64,000 bases of DNA from Candidatus Helarchaeota archaeon (GTDB taxonomy: Archaea > Asgardarchaeota > Lokiarchaeia > Helarchaeales > HEL-GB-A), in assembly GCA_013375455.1 (NCBI GenBank), contig JABXJT010000011.1, forward strand, positions 25,481 through 89,480. The letters run 5' to 3'. The notes under the pieces were generated by a model. That model was given only the letters and a program-made list of their open reading frames with translations. It did no database searches and was not told the origin of the DNA. A program made the position numbers and the translations under genes. Positions 61,308-64,000 of this stretch are shown here, piece by piece (the stretch's first letter is position 1; each line of letters opens with the position of its first letter).

Positions 61308-63101
61308 TTATTTTACACCAATGATAAGATCTCTCTCACCCGCTGGTTGGAATCGCCGTAAGGCCGCTTTAGCAATTGCTAACCTAGGGTGCTTGAAATC
61401 GAAAACGAGGTGCGGATCTGCGAACGCCACTTTAACGACAGGACTTGTAGAATAAGCTGCTCCGCGGCCTACCATAGATCCTAGAGCAGCTGCAGTATAA
61501 CCACCCCCATGCCCTGCAGTGAAGGACGCGACTGGATAATTCATACCCCGCAATTCCGTGACGACCCCCTCTTCAATCCTACAAGAAGCTGAATAGGGAG
61601 ATCCAACGTGATCTTGGACTTCTTGTCCTGCCCAACCTGTCCGGAGCCACCCCTCTTTCATTAGTAACCCAATGGCGTAATGCATTGATTGCATCCCTAG
61701 CGTAGCTGAACCCGTAAGGAGGCCTGCAACGCTTGCGGCTAGATTTCCTATCATTGATATACGATGTGCTCCGCCCCAATGGAATTCAGTCAGGGCTGGA
61801 AATTTTTCGTATGATTCCATTCCATATTGGATTGTAAGGTCAACGAACCAACGGATCGTATCCCATCTAGGAGGTATTTTTTTAACATTTTTCGTATATT
61901 TATGCAGCATTTCAGTTAATGATTCTACAAATTCTTCCAGCACATTACCACAATAGCCAGCGGCGGCAACTGTGGTGGAAAACCCAATACCCCCCGACAT
62001 GTAAAATGAAAGCCAGTATTGCTCGAAAAGCACCGCACTCATTCCTCCACCCTCTGCCATGGCGTAAAGGTATTTACGCCCCTCTTCTAAGTCCTCACTT
62101 ATTGCTCTCAGAAATGGCTTGGGATCAAGATCTCGTTCGCATTGCATGAAATCGGCCACGAATCCGAACGGGAATCCACCGGGCTCGTTTTGAGATCGAG
62201 CACGTGCAAACCAGGTGCGCTCGCCCATCTGGATCAATTGTGCAGATTTCGCAGCGAATGCAAGATCTGAAATAATACTTTCGCCAGTTAAGCGATATGC
62301 AGAAACAAAAGCCATAGTGGATTGCATTGCTGCCCATCGATAAGTTACGCCACCATCAGCCATCCTTACTGCAATGGTCGGAACTCGGACAACCAAAAAC
62401 ATTGTATCGCCTATAGCCTTCTTCAATTGCTCTGCACGTCTTGGGTGGAATAATGCATCAATATCGATCAAAAACCGCTTATCAAGCATATCTCGAATAT
62501 CATCATCCCCCGTGATTACCTTTGCATATGCATCTTTCGTTAACCCTGGATTTATCTCTGCCATATGCTCCTGTGCTACGGCTCCACCCGCCATTGTATG
62601 CTGGATTGTTTCCAAATAAAGATTTACTGTTTCTGGCGTGATTTCTTTTCCTGCACGGACTTGTAAAACACGGTGAGGGATATCCAAATTGAGAATAACC
62701 GTGCGCTTCATATCATCGACCATTTGCTGTATCGCAGCGTTATTCACGTGATGGAGGTCATCAAAATCGACCAAGGTGTCTGTCCCGCTGATAAGGTACG
62801 GTTCAAGAGCTCGCTGACCAAGAGGTATACCCACTGCCCGGTTATACATGGGAATCCCCCTCTCAACGGCTATTTGGTGCGCCATTTTCATGAATTCCGC
62901 TTTTCGTTTAGATTGCCTAAAACCACCCCGGCGGTACATTTTTTCATCGGTTCCTAACAATGGATCGACGCCAAAAATTTTACGCATGGTTTTGTAAACT
63001 TCACGTTGCTTTTCAGTTTCAAGAAACTTCTTGGAAATATTGAATAAATCGTAACCATATTCAATATCGCGAATAGTTTTCTCTTTTTTCCCTTGAGCCA
63101 T
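61308..63101 (-). CDS. mcrA: Alkyl-coenzyme M reductase alpha subunit (divergent McrA)
   Basis: 597 aa. Family marks: AQEHM (Q177, matching the F430-binding Gln147), GDDDIRDMLDKRF, RSQNEPGG, YMSGGIGF, AGQEVQDHVG and AFADPHLVFDF. Compared with methanogen McrA from memory, catalytic Tyr333 is Thr377, Tyr444 is Ala491, Phe443 is Trp490 and S-methyl Cys452 is Val499. CoB-binding His257 is Ser286 and Arg270 is Ala299. Thioglycine Gly445 and methyl-Arg271 positions are kept (G492, R300). Loss of both tyrosines enlarges the pocket, as in alkyl-CoM reductases of alkane oxidisers. ATG 63101 has AGGAGTG upstream; it is the first gene of the operon. Confidence 0.95.
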   Translation of the reverse strand: MAQGKKEKTIRDIEYGYDLFNISKKFLETEKQREVYKTMRKIFGVDPLLGTDEKMYRRGGFRQSKRKAEFMKMAHQIAVERGIPMYNRAVGIPLGQRALEPYLISGTDTLVDFDDLHHVNNAAIQQMVDDMKRTVILNLDIPHRVLQVRAGKEITPETVNLYLETIQHTMAGGAVAQEHMAEINPGLTKDAYAKVITGDDDIRDMLDKRFLIDIDALFHPRRAEQLKKAIGDTMFLVVRVPTIAVRMADGGVTYRWAAMQSTMAFVSAYRLTGESIISDLAFAAKSAQLIQMGERTWFARARSQNEPGGFPFGFVADFMQCERDLDPKPFLRAISEDLEEGRKYLYAMAEGGGMSAVLFEQYWLSFYMSGGIGFSTTVAAAGYCGNVLEEFVESLTEMLHKYTKNVKKIPPRWDTIRWFVDLTIQYGMESYEKFPALTEFHWGGAHRISMIGNLAASVAGLLTGSATLGMQSMHYAIGLLMKEGWLRTGWAGQEVQDHVGSPYSASCRIEEGVVTELRGMNYPVASFTAGHGGGYTAAALGSMVGRGAAYSTSPVVKVAFADPHLVFDFKHPRLAIAKAALRRFQPAGERDLIIGVK

Positions 63102-63477
63102 TCAATACACTCCTATCTTCTCTCTAGAGGCTTCTAAACACCCGGATAATCAATATAGAAGCATTATTTATGGAAAATATGAATTTAATTATTGCTACAA
63201 TTTTCTAGCTTATTTATTGATTAAAAAGGAAAATAAATCTATTTCTTTTTAGACTCGTGAAATAACCTCGTCTATAAAAATTGCTGAACACCGACCATAA
63301 AATCTACCACAATTACTCCCGAAAAAATCGCTAATAAGCGACAGTAACTTTAATAAATATTATTTTCCGTAAATTTTACACGACTTAAAACCATCAATCT
63401 GATAATTTCATAACTTAAAAACAAAAAAAGAAAGAATGATAAAAGTAGAGAGAAAAAAAGAAGAGAGTTAGATTAGA
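63102..63477. promoter_or_regulatory. Divergent region upstream of mcrA
   Basis: 376 bp between mcrA and the FAD-linked oxidase. It is AT-rich and contains no coding frame. A 6-bp inverted repeat (63130-63135 and 63157-63162) lies in the mcrA leader, and TCGCT/AGCGA (63328-63332/63337-63341) forms a small hairpin nearer the other gene. Promoters for both directions are expected; I could not single out a TATA box with confidence. Confidence 0.5.
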
Positions 63478-64000
63478 ATGGCAAGTGATGCAATATATAA
63501 AAAGATATATGAGCAATACAAATCAATTGTTGGTCCTGATAATGTTTCTAACGAAGGACCAGTCTTGATTCCCTATGAAAGGGATCAACATTGGCCTTTT
63601 GTTGTTCCAACGCGCCCAGCAATCGTGGTAATGCCTAAAACAACTGAAGAAGTTCAAGAAATTGTAAAAATCGCAAACGAACATAAAATTCCCATTGTAC
63701 CTATGAGTCGTGGCGTGAACGTAAGGGGATTGTGCGTTCCTGCGAAGGAAGGGAGTATTCTTGTCGATTTACGACTTATGAATCGGGTTTTAGAAGTTAA
63801 TCCCGAGATGATGACTGCAACTGTTGAACCAGGGGTAACCCATGGACAGTTACAACTCGCTGCCTATGAAAAAAATTGCCGAATTTGTATTCCGGGTGCT
63901 CCAGCTACTGGCTCTATTTTAACTAATTACCTACTAAGGGGAGTTTATCATACAAATGCAGGGGATGGGATCGATCACGCGCTAAGTGCAGAGATAGTGC
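63478..64000 (+). CDS. FAD-binding oxidase (GlcD/D-lactate dehydrogenase family), 5' part
   Basis: The first 174 aa of an FAD-linked oxidase; the frame is open to the window end. It shows the PCMH-type FAD domain: TEEVQEIVKIANEHKIPIVPMSRG, then ILVDLRLMNRVLEVNPEMMTATVEPGVTHGQL. This family (GlcD, vanillyl-alcohol oxidase, D-lactate dehydrogenase) oxidises alpha-hydroxy acids or alcohols. Divergent from mcrA by 376 bp, it could act in alkyl-CoM downstream oxidation, but the substrate is not visible. Confidence 0.88.
   Translation, partial: MASDAIYKKIYEQYKSIVGPDNVSNEGPVLIPYERDQHWPFVVPTRPAIVVMPKTTEEVQEIVKIANEHKIPIVPMSRGVNVRGLCVPAKEGSILVDLRLMNRVLEVNPEMMTATVEPGVTHGQLQLAAYEKNCRICIPGAPATGSILTNYLLRGVYHTNAGDGIDHALSAEIV

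Noticed and set aside
1..64000. CRISPR arrays, insertion sequences, integrases or prophage genes
   Set aside because: No regularly spaced direct repeats, transposase motifs or phage structural genes were found.

Overview
The window reads as a piece of an Asgard archaeal chromosome, most probably a Helarchaeota-like lineage. Three independent signals support this. First, there is a divergent methyl/alkyl-coenzyme M reductase operon (mcrA, mcrB, mcrG and the component A2 ATPase) whose McrA active-site substitutions fit an alkyl-CoM reductase better than a methanogenic MCR. Second, there are several eukaryote-like small GTPases (one Rag/Gtr-like, one Ras/Rab-like, one MglA-like) with longin/roadblock partners, an arrestin-like protein and a coiled-coil/winged-helix/RING-like protein. 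Third, there are archaeal housekeeping genes (SRP54, a TrmY-like protein, a NusB-RsmB-type methyltransferase) and H4MPT-pathway genes. The assignment is inference; no 16S rRNA or other marker RNA gene is present.

Layout. Positions 1-6756 (minus strand) hold a redox operon: a 54-aa ORF, an HdrA that needs two in-frame UGA codons read as selenocysteine, an MvhD/VhuD that also needs two, an HTH-ferredoxin-FrhB fusion, an HdrD-like CCG protein and a second, Cys-only HdrA cut by the window edge. Each Sec-containing gene is followed by a similar RNA fold: an outer stem enclosing two hairpins, the second with a GAA(A)CGCA loop. These are candidate SECIS elements.

Positions 7095-13646 (plus strand) hold a seven-gene cluster I consider the most unusual protein system here: TPR protein, CBS pair, longin-like protein, four-CBS protein, second FrhB, Rag-like GTPase and arrestin-like protein. 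Three of these unrelated proteins end in the same apparent beta-sandwich module. A tRNA-Pro(GGG) with a 25-nt palindromic insertion in its D arm follows.

Positions 13796-37760 are mixed chromosomal genes: GH15 glucoamylase-like enzyme, longin-membrane protein, aminotransferase, ECF S component, RNA methyltransferase, NIF3-like protein, methanogenesis marker 11-like protein fused to an HTH, SRP54, TrmY-like protein, DUF1464 protein, DHPS-like protein plus MptA, CooT-like protein, tandem nucleotidyltransferases, a coiled-coil/RING-like protein and an AIR-synthase-related protein. A 2831-aa surface protein with many Ig-like repeats and cytoplasmic zinc ribbons occupies 37955-46450. Then come DUF447, MptD, an FGGY kinase, two divergent GTPase/longin modules, a B12-binding radical SAM protein, a DnaJ-type zinc-finger protein and a QueG-like protein.

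Positions 55655-63101 (minus) are the mcr operon in the order mcrA, unknown 399-aa gene, A2 ATPase, SCP2-like gene, mcrB, mcrG. A divergent FAD-linked oxidase gene runs off the right edge.

How it fits together: ACR would activate an alkane as alkyl-CoM and consume CoM-S-S-CoB. The HdrA/HdrD/MvhD/FrhB set would handle heterodisulfide and F420 electrons. MptA, MptD and the DHPS-like protein would supply tetrahydromethanopterin for C1 oxidation. The Rag-CBS-FrhB-arrestin cluster may sense redox or energy state. The enzyme families are recognised from sequence motifs; the connections are inference.
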